A program made the translations under genes and the position numbers. Source: Emergomyces orientalis (lineage: Eukaryota; Ascomycota; Eurotiomycetes; Onygenales; Ajellomycetaceae). Taken from it: a stretch of DNA of 64,000 bases. Below are positions 46,587 to 59,038 of this stretch, one piece after another. The notes beneath the pieces were generated by a model. It was not told where the DNA came from. It saw nothing but the letters and a program-made list of their open reading frames with translations, and made no database searches. Location of the stretch: the NCBI GenBank assembly GCA_002110485.1, contig MOWL01000024.1, positions 930,001 through 994,000 on the forward strand. Reading direction: 5' to 3'. Each line of letters starts with the position of its first letter. Position 1 is the stretch's first letter.

Positions 46587-47020
46587 ATGTCTAGCGCAGT
46601 CGGTAAATTCTTCGATGCAGCGAAAACGGCGTTCAACATAATGAAAAGGTTCAAGGGTTCACTTAGTCCCGGAAGTCGTATTTTCCCAGCGAAAACACGG
46701 AGAAACGACGCAGAATATGAGTTACGAATTGAAGCTGGCGAGTTAATTGAGAACCGGTAGCGTGAAATTATTTTGCAAGTCAATTCTGCGGCAAAAAACC
46801 GAGGTTTGCGTTATTGAGTGAGGAAAAATGGTCGAACAACGCATGCAAAACTGGCAATGAGTAAATACGATACTTTAGCGGAGAATGTCCATGAAGAGGC
46901 AGTCCGAGTTATGAACGACCTTGAGAATATAGCAAAAAGAAAAAAATTTGAAGGACCTAACAGGCTGAATTGTTTGGACGTTTCACAGTCAATGGGCTAT
47001 CTATCGTTTTTGTGTGTTTA
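46587..47020 (+). pseudogene. Possible broken small gene, family unknown
   Basis: A single frame reads MSSAVGKFFDAAKTAFNIMK... from ATG 46587, hits TAG at 46758-46760, continues, hits TGA near 46815, then stays open to 47020 (SKYDTLAENVHEEAVRVMNDL...). Protein-like composition on both sides of the stops suggests one frame with two nonsense changes. An intron between 46757 and about 46817 cannot be excluded but shifts the frame. No family recognised. Confidence 0.25.
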
Positions 47021-47676
47021 ACGGATTCCTGAAACATCAAGTTACATTGGTGGTTATCAAATTTCTAGTCCTGTGTCTCATTATTAAATTTTGTACAGTA
47101 CGTTTCCAAAACCGCACCCCCATACTTATTATGGATAGGAGCTAGTAGATTACGCCTCTTGAGGACGCGCTCTTTTTATAGTTGACCACCAATGATATGC
47201 TTGCCTGATCAACTATTTGTTTTTCTTCGGCCTTGGGCCCTTTTTAAATGTAGTGACTTGTATTTTCCAGCGGAAAGACTACAGAGAGAGGGGGGCCAAA
47301 GAATATGTACACATGTTCGCCAATACATACACATAGAAACGGGGCAACAAAGAACCTAAAATAACAAGGGATAACCCGAGAATGGCCTCGGCTGTCAGCT
47401 GGAACGTTAAGCAGGAGAAAACGAAAAGCCATTTCATCGGCAGCGAATAAATCTTATATTCCTGCGATTTCCATCCAACAGGAGGGGAAACAATAACAAT
47501 ATCAAAAAAACAAGGGCTTGATGAAGCCCCAGTTTGCCCGTAGGACTACCTGTTTATGAACCCATGCATGTATCAACGTGGGTTTATAGAACAAAACTGC
47601 ATCAGAAGGAAAAAAGAAAAGAGCTAGGGGGAAAAAAGTGGGGGACAGAATCGTCTGTCTCTCATGCCATATATAT
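47021..47676. other. Spacer, 3' side of ABCG gene
   Basis: No supported gene. Short ORFs on both strands overlap one another. Confidence 0.55.
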
Positions 47677-50600
47677 CTATCTCTTCTCGACTAGTAAAAA
47701 GTGCATAGCGGCATATGCAATAACGATGAAGACGCCAGAGAATACGCCCAAGCCAATCACATCGCGCCAGAGGCCCAGGGTATTGAAACCGAAGGCGCTC
47801 AGTATCGAGGCGCCGGGGACTTCGATGTCAAGGCCGTATTTGTGGTCGATGAGAGTGAGGTATCTTACTTCGTTGACGATTAGGCCTTCGAAACCGTAGT
47901 GGAAAATCGAGAGCTGTAAATAGGGATTTAAGCATTATGAGTTTAAAGGAGGGGAGAAAGGAGTTACGTTGATATACAATATGGAAAATATTTGCGAAAG
48001 AAACTTACGGTTTGAAGCCACAGTGCAGATTTCGGGATCGCATCGCGGTTGAGGAGGAGGCCGGCGAACAGAAGACTGAATAACATCACTAAGCTCCCGA
48101 TCAGGTTGGCGACGCTGCCGTCCCTGAAAATGATGCCAATAGTTAGGCAGATGCCGGCCGCGGCGAGGTTGAAGAGAACGAGAATCAGCATGAATTTGAA
48201 GAATTCGGGCCAGGCGGGGATCAGTCCAACCATCGGGTATACAATGACGCCCATGAGGATTGGTGGGATGAGACGCAGCGGGACGATGTCGAAAACGACC
48301 TTGGCTGCAAAATAAGTTATGGGCGAGTAGTACCCGTTGGCGCGCTCGCGGACGAAAAGTAGCCGTTCAGATGAGAAAACGTTTAAACTGGTTAGGGTAC
48401 TGAAGCCGAAGAGGGCAAGGAGAAAGAAGAACAGGCCTAGTCTATTTTGGAAGCCCTTGATATCATCGGTTAGGCCATAGAAAAGGAATCCGGAAAGCAC
48501 CGCGAGCACAATGGCGATTGCATAGTGGGTAAGCATGAGCATGGGGTTGCGGTATAGATTGCGCCAAGTACGCTGGGAAAGGATAAGGAATTGCCTTGAG
48601 AGGCTAACTTTGGCATAACCAGTCATCGATCTATTTGAAGGCCTGTTAGAGTTCGACTCCTGCCCCGAGCTCGCAGCACCGTTTGCTTCCGTAGCACTGT
48701 TGACGGCGGCATTGATCTCGTCATGCACGGATGCTGCGACGCTCGACTCGATGTAGCTTGAGACCAGATTATCAAGGTCGGAGCTGAATCCCGATGCAGA
48801 CGGAGGGGGGTGATCTGGATCATCGAGGACTCGCAGGGTGACATTGTTTGGTTGACGAGATCGTTCTTGGCCGTCCCCAACAAGGCTTCTGACAATGTTC
48901 TCTTCATCATCAGTCCGTAGGGTTGAGGGTGTATCCACTTCAGCTGTCCTTTTTCTCGTATAGAGCTGCCTGTCCTGTCGCTGTTTAATTGACTGTCGCC
49001 GTTTGCTTATTGGACGAAATCCTGAGTCGTTAAGTCGGTCCGAGCTGCTATTGTCCATGGAAGCGTTCGACACACTCGCGATGGATTTGACCGCTCGTAA
49101 ACTGCTAGAGGTGGTTTTTGCAGCGTCGTGGTTGACATCCAAATGGATTTCATCCTCATACCGCGAGTGATTGTTACTAGCGTGCATGGTCAAATCAACG
49201 AGATAATCTGCAATGTTGAAGCCAGAAGGGCATGAGTATCCGATATGGTCAAAATACGGTTGGCAGCTAGTAAATGGACCAGAGTAGACGGTCTTCCCTT
49301 CAGCCAGTAAGATCAATTGGTCGAACAATGCGACAATATTTGAGCGGGGCTGGTGGATGGTAAAGATGACGGTACGGTTGAAATTCTTAGCTAAGGTCAC
49401 CAAACACTCAACAACGTTGAACGCGTTGAAAGCATCCTGCAAAGAGTAAGTAAGAGGTTTACCAAATCGAGAATCGAGCTAAAAGAACATACCAGGCCAC
49501 TAGTAGGTTCATCCAGGAACAAAATACTGGGACTCGTCACAAGTTCACATGCGATTCCAACACGTCTCTTTTCCCCACCAGATATCCCGCGTCCCTTCCC
49601 TTCCTCAGAGCCGATAATTTGATCTTTGATATGTGATATCCCAAGCTGTTTCTCGACTTCAAAAACTTTCTGCTCTTTCGCAGCCCTACTCATATTCCGG
49701 GGCAACCTGAGTAAAGCGCTGGTCAAAATTGTCTCATGGACGGTGAGTGTCGGTAACATCGTATCTTCTTGATCAACGAATCCCATGACGTTACGATATT
49801 CATCGTCATCGACTTTTTCGCCATTCACGTAAAAAACACCTTCGACTGTACCACGCTTGTTCTTCCGGGCAAGAATATCCAAGAATGTCGTCTTCCCGGC
49901 GCCAGAAGCTCCCATGATAGCCATAAGCTGGCCTGGATGAGCAGAACCCTGAATACCAGAAAGTATTTGCTTCCCATTAAGATAGTAGGCGACGTTTTCA
50001 AAGTGTAAGGATGCAGGCTTGTGGTCGACCATGAGCTTTGAACCTTCGTCATCGGAATCATCGAGCGGTATGGCATTATATTCACGGTATGCTGACCGTC
50101 TAGACAGATACCATATGCCCAAGATAACAGCCACAATGAAAAGCGAGCAGCCTGCAATTACACCCGCAATAAGTGGGGTATTGATAGTTTTGACGGGTGC
50201 TTTATACCCTGGAAGATCCGTCTTATACAAACACTCTCCAGAACGGCAGTTTAAAAAGATAGCCTCGTCGCCAAAGACGTTCTTGATCATGTCATTCATT
50301 ATTCGCTCTGAGAATATGCTTCCATCCTCATCGCTACCGCCGCGAGTTGAAATTGACGTGAAGGTAGCAGGCCCCTTGATCTCGTCCTCCAAAAATTCAC
50401 TGAGATCAAGCCCGTTCTTCTGGCACAGCATCCTTTCAGGTATACATCGACAGCTTATATTTTCACAAGCATAATTCGTCTTGTTCTGCGAGTATGTGTT
50501 TTCCATGCCCCATTTGCAGGTATCCAAATTGCAGTAGAATGATTCCACTTGGTCAACCCAGACTATATCAATGTCAGTGAATGTGTATAATGTTAAAAAG

Positions 50601-51198
50601 AGACGAGTAAAAGAAAGAGCATACACTGGAAATTGCACGTTTGGTCCTCCGCTTTACAGGAAAACGTAACCTCAGGCTTTTGATCCCCAAGCATATCGAC
50701 GATTTTGCGATTCGTTACGGCACACATCTGATAGTTCTCCTTCTGGGTAACGCCATCCTTGTAGCACACGCCTCCCTCGCCTTCAGGCATCATAACGTTA
50801 CAGGCATCGTCTGTTTTGCAAACATTGCAGTTGACACCCTCCCAGCCCTCTGTACAATTGCAGTATTTTCCCTTCCGGGGCGCTCTCCCTTTCCCATCTG
50901 GTAAGGAGCCACACAGCGGGATGGTACAATCATCTCCCCCGAATCCGGGAGGACAATCGCATTTCCCGTTGTATTTATTGCAGGTTGCAAACTGGTGGCA
51001 CTGGAAAGCTTCAAGCTCGCAGTTAAAACACGGAGGGCAGTCTTTCGGACGGTCGTCCCGAAAGGATATATCTGAGGATAGGAGCAGGGAAGAATCCGAA
51101 TAATTCGAAAAAGCGGCGGCAAGCCATGATGATGACGATGATGAAGAGGCGATGGTAAAGGCGGCGAGGAGGGAGGTTGCGAGCGAAGGGGGTCGCAT
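47677..51198 (-). CDS. ADP1: ABCG-family ABC transporter with extracellular EGF-like region (ADP1-like)
   Basis: Membrane transporter of 1102 residues, similar in build to yeast Adp1. Minus-strand exons 51198-50625, 50562-49493, 49436-48009 and 47913-47677. Order of parts: signal peptide (about 1-29); Cys-rich EGF-like segment (about 55-130, for example CDCPPGFGGDDC and CNCTEGWEGVNC); single helix 322-344; ABC domain with Walker A GASGAGKTT (409-417), signature ISGGEKRR (518-525), Walker B ILFLDEPTSGLD (538-549, split by intron 2) and H-loop TIHQPRS (about 572). A long Ser-rich linker precedes the six-helix ABCG membrane domain, and the last exon restores the terminal helices (LSIFHYGFEGLIVNE ... 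HFLLVEKR). Substrate unknown. Divergent from the aminotransferase gene. Confidence 0.94.
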
Positions 51199-52419
51199 CG
51201 CGGAAGGCTACACACAAGTCAAGGAAGGGCGCACGGTTGACGCATATGAACAGAGAGGTGGAGGTGGCGAAGCAAGGGCCACACCAAGAGGCTGTATGAT
51301 ATTGGTAGGAAGAAAAATTATTGATATTTATAAAGAAGCATGAAGTCTAGGAAGACGGAGTTAGCGGAGTAGAACTAGCTAGTTCATTAGGGAGCGATAG
51401 GAGTGGCTGGGCCTAGCATCTAGGAAGGCGGAGTAATTCACAGACAGTCAGGTGATCACAGCCTTTGTTTGATAACTTCGCCCGACTAGACGATGCCAGA
51501 CAGGGGCTCAAAACTGGAGGTTGTAATGGTGGTAATGGAAGTGGAAGTGGAAGTGGAAGTGGATGGAGCCGTTGGATGCAGTTGGGGATGGGTTGACCCG
51601 CAAGGACTGGCATGACGTTGCCTCGGGGCCAGTGTCAGTTGTTAGTAGTCAGATCTTAGTCAACCCAACACCTCCACGCTCTTGGAGGGTTACAGCGGAG
51701 GCTCGGCAAAATATTGACCTGCTCAGCGCAATATCCCCAACCTCTTATTATTATTATTTGTTTGATACATTACTTGATGCTTTTAGACTGGCGAGATTCT
51801 ATTTACGAGTGTTATCGTTGGAGATGTTACTCATGTTTATTCCAGGTTAGCTTGCTATACAATAACAAACTACAGTTTAGCGGACATGGGCCCCCTATAG
51901 TTAGTACTCACCGTCTCACCTATTTTCGATGAAGCTGTCTTCCTTTCTGTCAAAGTATGTAGGCACTCAGCACCTCAATGCTAGATCTTCTTCATCTCTC
52001 CAATTGTTGGTTTTACCGCTGCTAGCCTTTCTTCTGGCTGGATGGACGAGACGACGACAGACTGCCGAGTCTTGGCATCGTCACCTTCCAGAAACCTCTA
52101 CGGGGAATATGAAACTACGCAGATCCAACCTATTTGACCCGATAAAGAACTAGAATCCGTTTCCAATTTACCCGTCAATCGCAGCTTTGAGCTGGTCAAC
52201 TGAAGGGCGTACGGGTAACACGAAATCCGGCTTGGCTGAGTGACTGGTATACGGGCCTGAATTACCCCACCTGTGCATATATAAATACAGGGCCTGAATG
52301 CTGAGTTGAGCCAGGCCCAGGCTTTACAAAAATAAAATATAGAAACAGAACAAGAAAAGACTCGCGATACACAATATTGATCTTTTTCTACCCAGCGTAT
52401 TTAATTCGTGACTGGCACA
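51199..52419. other. Divergent promoter spacer with hexamer repeat
   Basis: 1.2 kb between the ABCG and aminotransferase genes. Includes a (GTGGAA)n tract at 51536-51563. No supported gene. Confidence 0.6.
52278..52287 (+). promoter_or_regulatory. TATA-like element of aminotransferase gene
   Basis: TATATAAATA about 130 bases before the ATG at 52420, in a typical core-promoter position. Supported only by sequence and spacing. Confidence 0.4.
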
Positions 52420-53903
52420 ATGGTGAAAATCGAGCTTTTCACCCTTGAGAATGTAAGCTTACAAGATTGTCATCCAACAATCACGCAAATATATCCCTAA
52501 CCCCTCCTCTCTCGATCGTTCCATATGCCTTAAATTAAAACAAAAAAAATATCTACATGGATATCCTACCACCAGCTAGACAACTAACATCTAGCTTCCA
52601 TCCAGTATCTCAACGACAACGGCCCCAAAGCCAAACACAACATCACCAGCTCCTGCTCCCTCCCAATCTCCCTTCAGGACCTCAAATTGCTCTCCGACAA
52701 CGTATCTTCCTCCTCCACCACCAATAGCGAAAATGGCGCCTTATCCGCCGACCTCCTCTCTAGAGACATGGATTACGGCCCACCATGCGGCTCAGAGAAG
52801 TTACGCGCCCGGCTAGCCAGCCTATACTCAGTCAAAACATCAACCCCGCTCTCGGCAGAAAACGTATTGATAACCCCAGGAGCATCACTGGCAAATTTCC
52901 TGATATTCTACGGCCTGTGCGATCGTGGTGATCATGTTATATGCCAGTATCCTACGTACCAGCAGCTATATACGCAGCCGGCTTCGTTGGGGGCTGAGGT
53001 TAGTCTGTGGAGAACGAAGGGTGAGGATAATTGGCGGCTGGATCTTGAAGGGTTGGAGGGGATGATTAAGGCCAATACGAAGATTATTGTGATTAAGTAT
53101 GAAATCTGTCTACCTTTCTGGTGCGAAAAAATATCGAAAATATTCACAGGCTAATACATTGATTGTCAAAAAGCAACCCGCAAAACCCCACCGGCGCGAT
53201 AATCCCACGCTCAACGCTCGAATCCATCATCCAAATCGCGCGGGAACATTCCATAACTGTCATCAGCGACGAAGTCTACAGACCCCTTTTCCACTCCATC
53301 ACGCCCGCCGACCCGGAATTCCCACCATCAGTAATGTCCCTAGGATACGAGAACGTGATCGTTTCTGGTTCAATGTCCAAAGCCTATTCCCTCTCTGGCA
53401 TCCGCGTCGGCTGGCTCGCATCGCCCAACATCGACCTCGTCCGGGCATGCGAGGCCTGGCGCGCTTACACGATGATCTCAGTTAGCCAAATCGACCAGCA
53501 AATTGCCCATTATGCGCTGGACGAGGGCTGTTTGCATAACCTGCTCAAGCGCAATAATGGACTCGCGCGGCATAACCTAGCGATTCTGGAGGAGTTTATT
53601 GAGCAGCATCGGTGGGCATGTGACTGGGTGAAACCTGTGGGCGGGTCTGTGGCATTTGTGAGGTTTTCAAGGACGGGCAGGCCGGTGGATGATGGGGAGT
53701 TTTGCGAGAAGTTGTTGGAGAAGGAAGGGGTGTTGGTTGCGCCGGGGAGTTTGTGTTTTGGGAATGGGGATGGGGGTGGGAAGGATTTTAAAGGATATGT
53801 GAGGATTGGGTTTGTGATGGAGACACAGGTGTTGGAACGAGCACTTGAAGGTTTGAGGGCCTTTATGAGGGATTGGTTTGAGGCTGTGTCTGTCTGTAAG
53901 TAA
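52420..53903 (+). CDS. PLP-dependent aminotransferase, class I/II
   Basis: Fold-type I aminotransferase of 417 residues. Exons 52420-52452 (11 codons), 52606-53096 and 53174-53903; splicing gives TLEN-YLNDNGPKAK and IVIN-NPQNPTGAI. Seen: NPQNPTG (176-182), SDEVYRPL (206-213, the Asp and Tyr that hold PLP) and the Schiff-base Lys K244 in SGSMSKAYSLSGIRVGW. Arg 252 within that motif is the usual phosphate-binding residue. GYVRIGF near the C-terminus carries the Arg expected to bind the substrate carboxylate. Substrate cannot be fixed from sequence; no biosynthetic cluster surrounds it. The acceptor of intron 2 is AAAAAG, a plain AG without pyrimidine tract, so this junction is slightly less sure. 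Confidence 0.9.
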
Positions 53904-55473
53904 GGAGATGGATAGAATGATGTGCATTGTACTGTACCTTGGTAGTTAGTTATTCAGTAGGCTCTGTACGCCATAGGGACGCAGTCGATTAATATTCAAT
54001 TTGGCGGTTCCCAAATAATAATGATAAATGCACCAGAGGCATTATCAACCATTCCCGTTATTGAATATCTCCAGAAATTCTTGGCAAATCCCCAGCACAT
54101 ATCCAGAATTTCCATGCCGCATGCGAAACATGACGCGAGGTCAAAGTCTGACCTGCTAGCCTGTAGTGACCCGCGCTGCCAATTCGACATGCCTCGGTGT
54201 CGGGGGGGGGGGGGGGGGATGTGACTAGTCCACTCGGTATTTATTTAGTTTGGCGACCTCCAACCAACAACAAATCCCAATGGAGGAACTGTTGTGAAAG
54301 CCACAAATCTTGGTCAATTATCGTGTTTCTGCTCCATGTGAAGGAGACTTGCACATCTGTGGGCTCTACTCCGTACATATTTGATGGATATCTTGACGTA
54401 TGGGCGCCGGCTCAGGATGGAAGATCATCAAGATCCATGTTTCATGTGTGGAACGTACCCCAGCACAGGGGGCGTGTCGTTATGATAGAGTTATGCCGAC
54501 TAGGTTCGGAGATGCCCACCCTAGATCTCGGAGACAATTTTCAGAAGATGGTTGGACCACCTCGATGACAGACAAGACGTTCTTGACAGGGGACGAGCTT
54601 CCACGTGATGAGGAGGAGGTTGAGGCTCCCAATCTGATCGGTTGCGAGTTCTACCAACGGCATTTTTTCATGCTCTTCATCTTCCTCATCTCAATGCTTT
54701 GTGAAGTTAACCTGATAACAATTGTCGACTCGTGCACACTCAGGCCTCGCCACAGCCATTATGATGCCAAGCGCCAATCACTAACATTTGCTCCACCAGC
54801 TCGTAGCCGACGCTAGCTTCATGCTCGGTGTCATATGCAACCGCCGCCAACCATAGGAACGAGCCATGGCGAGCTACCAAATGGCTGGCCTCTGGCTCTC
54901 ACTTCACACCGAGGTTGTTTTTTTTTTTTTTTTGTGCATTATTTCCCCTTCTGCGCCAATGTCTACACTGCATACTCCGCCAAATCCGCCCAATCTGGGG
55001 AGGGCTGTCTTCGCAACAGAGCTACAATCCGTCAAGAAAGAACGCCTGCTTCCCCCAGAGCGCCGTGAACTTGGCGTGTGGGTTTTCCTATCCAACCATT
55101 GAACAGCCAGGTGTGTTATTTGCCAGTTAGGTTTTGACGGGGCGGTGGCGCCGATTGAGGAGGAATATGGAGACCGAAAAAGTAATGTGATGAAAGCGAA
55201 CAATCTGAACAGACAGACAGACAGACAGGAATTCGTGTCACTAAAAGCAGTCAATAATCCCCTGCACTTTTCCCATTCTCTCTCTCTCTGCGCCTCTTTT
55301 ATTTCTTTTGTTTTTTTGCTTCTTTGGTAGCTTTTTTCCAACCTTATCCTATTATACTTCCGTTCTCCCGTTTTTAACTTCTAGACTGATTGCTGGGAAT
55401 AACGGGCTTGGATTATTATCCCTCTCTGATACTTTTCCTTTATTTAACCTCTCCTCTGAAAATCACGCCCCAA
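53904..55473. other. 1.6-kb spacer with homopolymers
   Basis: Between tandem genes. Contains G17 at 54202-54218, T16 at 54918-54933 and (ACAG)5 at 55209-55228. A 138-codon ORF at 54400-54816 has an ATG but no motif and overlaps others; I do not call it a gene. Confidence 0.55.
54202..54218. repeat. G17 homopolymer
   Basis: Seventeen consecutive G in an intergenic spacer; a possible G-quadruplex former and a likely length-variable site. Confidence 0.9.
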
Positions 55474-57786
55474 ATGGCCCTCGCAGGTATACCTCCTCCC
55501 CATATTTCCGCCCATATTTCCTTAATTCTTTGACAGTAAGTAATGCAAATCAGCGACTAACCTTGCCCAAACAGCGGTTCCATTATCCCTCGCCGTGCCA
55601 GCGGTCGCTGCTTCCGTTGCTTATTTGGACGCACGATGGGGCGTCTCCGGCGACGTCAATGTGCTGTCTGCCCTCATCCGTTCTAGCATCAGTCGTATCC
55701 TAGCGGAGCGACGGGACCAATGCAACTTATTCTATACCATGGAGAGGAACGCACTGGACAAACGCACTGCCAATCACCCCGCTCTGGTCTACGACAAGCA
55801 GACCTGGACCTTTCACGAATTATACACAACCTCTCTTCGCTACGGCACTTGGTTCAAAAAGACCTACGGCATCAAAACGGGCGATGTGGTGGCTATGGAT
55901 TTCATGAACTCGTCTGCCTTCGTCTTTATGTGGATGGGTCTATGGAGTATTGGCGCGACTCCGGCGTTTATCAATTATAACTTGGCCAAAAATTCTCTAA
56001 CGCATTGTATAAAGGTGTCCACCGCCCGTATTCTATTTGCTGAGCGCGAGTTGCAAGAGGAATGTTTCCCACCAGAACAGCTGGAGGTGTTTGGCAGGCC
56101 AGACTTCAGGGAAGGGGGTGGCTCCGTCCAAGTAGTGTTCCACGACAAAGCGTTGGAGAGGGAGATCTTGTTGACACCAGCTGAGCGTGCGCCAAATTCG
56201 AGTCGCCCTAGCTCACTTGCAAGTGATACTGGTAAGTAATTTAGCTTGCGCCAATGTTCGAAGCTTCGGTAGCTTCCGTTTGTTCTGTTATATCTAATAT
56301 CTAACTTTCTGCAGCCACTCTTATATATACCAGCGGCACGACGGGGTTGCCAAAGCCTGCCATTGTTAGCTGGCAAAAATGTATCATGGGCGCCGGATTT
56401 GTTAGCAAATGGATGGGTTTGAAGAAGACAGATCGCGTTTATACTGTATGTCGATTTTTTCCCCTTTGATCCCCCGGTCCTTTGTTCCGTTATGCGGCAT
56501 TCCTCCTGCGGCTCTAGAAATACATGCATTTCATTGTTTACATTTCTTTCCAGGGCAAGAATGCCTAGGCTAATCCTTCCCAGTGCATGCCTCTTTACCA
56601 TTCTACAGCCGCCGTGTTAGGTTACCTAGCATGCATGGTTTCCTCAACGACCATCATCATTGGCCGCAAGTTCTCCGCGAGCAAATTCTGGAAGGAAGTC
56701 CGCGACAACGATGCGACAGTTGTTCAATATGTCGGTGAAACGCTGCGCTACCTGCTCGCTACACCACGCGAAATCGACCCTGTCACTGGTGAGAACCTTG
56801 ACGCCGAGAACAATGTGCGTATCATTTACGGCAACGGTCTGCGACCTGATGTCTGGAATCGCGTTAAGGAGCGGTTCAACGTGCCGACCGTCTGTGAATT
56901 CTATGCTGCGACAGAGGGCAACTCGGGCAGCTGGAACAAGTCCAGTAACGATTACACAGCGGGAGCCATTGGAAAGAACGGCACGATTACCCAGCTAATA
57001 ATTAACCGAAGCGTGGCCGTCGTCGAATTGGATTATGAAACCGAAAAACCACGACGCGACCCAAAAACTGGATTCTGCAAGAAGGTCGCAAGGGGAGATC
57101 CCGGCGAGTTACTCTTCGCTTTGAACGCTGATAACATCCAGTCGACTTTCCAGGGTTACTTCAACAACAACGGTGCGACAGAGAGCAAGATATTGCGGGA
57201 TGTGGTGAAGAAGGGGGACGCGTGGTTCCGTACCGGTGACGTCGTGCGCTGGGATACTGAAGGCCGCTGGTACTTCTCTGACCGTATCGGCGATACCTTC
57301 CGCTGGCGCAGCGAGAATGTATCTACAAATGAAGTTTCCGAAGTCCTCGGCAAGCACCCTGAAGTGCTCGAAGCGAATGTCTATGGCGTGTCATTGCCGA
57401 ATCACGATGGGCGTGCTGGCTGTGCTGCCATCGTTTTCCGTGAGCAGGCGACCGTCACCCCTCCGTCCGGTGCTGAACATGAGAAGGACGCATCCGAAGT
57501 GCCAATTCTAGAACCATCACCTGCCGTATTAAACTCGCTGGCTGACCTTGCGTCGGCAAATTTGCCCAAGTATGCTGTCCCGCTTTTCCTCAGGGTGACG
57601 AGGGAGATGCAGTCGACGGGCAATAATAAGCAGCAGAAACATGTGTTGAGAATAGAAGGGGTAGATGTGGATTTGTTGAGTGGGAAAGGGGTGGATGATC
57701 GGTTGTATTGGTTTAGGGGAGGGAAGTATGTGCCATTTGGGAAGAAGGAGTGGGAGGCGTTGAAAGGGGGAAGGGTTAAATTGTAA
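55474..57786 (+). CDS. FAT1: Fatty acid transporter / very-long-chain acyl-CoA synthetase (FAT1-like)
   Basis: FATP-family adenylate-forming enzyme of 667 residues that activates, and helps import, long and very long fatty acids. Exons 55474-55486 (only 13 coding bases), 55575-56231, 56315-56445 and 56584-57786. Splices read MALA-A-VPLSLAVP, SDT-A-TLIYTSGTTG and VYT-CMPLYHSTAAV. The AMP-binding P-loop YTSGTTGLPK is at 228-237; the FATP signature is in VCEFYAATEGNSGSW, and WFRTGDVVRWD with DRIGDTFRWRSENVST forms the second conserved block. The N-terminus is hydrophobic, fitting membrane association. The protein ends in RVKL; a -VKL end resembles the weak peroxisomal signal IKL reported for yeast Fat1. 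The tiny first exon rests on the start codon and a good GTATAC donor. Confidence 0.94.
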
Positions 57787-59038
57787 CGGCATTCTTGTCA
57801 GTCGGTTTTTGTGTAGGGGAGAAGAGAGGAGAGGATGATGACGATGACGATGACGATGATACCTGAATGATGCTGCTGTGGGATGAATGAAGGAGGGCTT
57901 GGGGTCGAGAATTTTCATAGCGTATAATTTTCTCTGTTCTTTTCATTGGCCCATGTTTGTTTTTTTGGTCTTTTTTTCTCCTTTTCCCCCCTCACCGCCT
58001 GTTTCTTACCTTTTACTTGCTGATTTCGTTCTTCTGTGCAATTGCTAAGTGAGGAAGGAGGGAGAGGAGGGAGAGGAGGATATACCCCGGATTGAAGGGG
58101 GAGACATGCAAATACCCTCAACAGTACGACAGAACTTGTACATAGCAATAGAATTGAAAGTGTATATACATGAAATACTTACGTTATGTTAGCAGAGCTT
58201 CCCAGAGATCTTTTTTCTATTCTTTTATCATGTAACGTATAGGTTAGTGGTGATTATATGAGGTCGCCATTGAGAGGATGAAGGGGGCTGGCTTATAGGC
58301 CCTTCATGCAATAAAAGCTCCCCCCAGGGAAGATATGAGAAGGAAGATGAGATAATCGATACTGGTAAAGTAAGGAGCCAAACAGCTTGCTTTGAAATGC
58401 GTATACGCTTTCACTTCTTTCGTTTCAGCATCCATTCGGTTTGCGCAGGTCACACGTCTTTGTCTTAGAACAAATCTCGCGGGCTTCTGGGCAAGAATTG
58501 GAGCACGAGCGGCGCTGACAATTAATTTACAGGAGACGATATTGTTCAAGCCTCTCCACGTCTCCAAGGTGTCTGTATTTGAACAGTACGAATCAGAACC
58601 TTTATCAACAACTATCTCACAGCCTAGCGAGCTCACGAATTATTATTATCTTCAGAACTGCAAAAAATGTGAAGGCTGCGGGTGGGTCGGGTTGCTGCAG
58701 AAGATATTCGTGGCGAGGCAACCGGATAAACCCCAACGAGAGAGCCCTTCATGCTTGGATAGTTGCATATAGGGTGGTGGTGGGAATGGATACAGTGGAT
58801 GATGAAGTTGGGTATATAAATATGTGGATTATGGGGGATTGTGTTTGCAAAAGCGGCGGCAAATCCCTGCCATATCCGGCATTCAGTCGCCCGTTGCAAC
58901 CCGTCACTTTTCAACCAACCGCATTTGTTTGTCAAGCATCAATGAACGAAAAAAAAAAAAAAAAAAAAAAGATTTAAAAAATCACGGAGCTCAACCACAC
59001 ACCACGTAATAATCCAAACATCCAATTCACAGGTTTCA
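57787..59038. other. Spacer with repeats, ARG4 promoter
   Basis: Holds (GATGAC)n at 57834-57860 right after the FAT1 stop codon and an A-run at 58949-58970 about 70 bases before the argininosuccinate lyase ATG. No supported gene. Confidence 0.6.
58949..58970. repeat. Poly(A) run in the ARG4 5' region
   Basis: A22 on the plus strand, about 70 bases upstream of the start codon at 59039; likely in the promoter or 5' untranslated region. Poly(dA:dT) tracts commonly exclude nucleosomes in fungal promoters. Confidence 0.85.

Noticed and set aside
54197..54816. Overlapping plus-strand ORFs of 123 and 138 codons
   Set aside because: The first starts at GTG beside a G17 run; the second has no motif. 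Likely chance ORFs.
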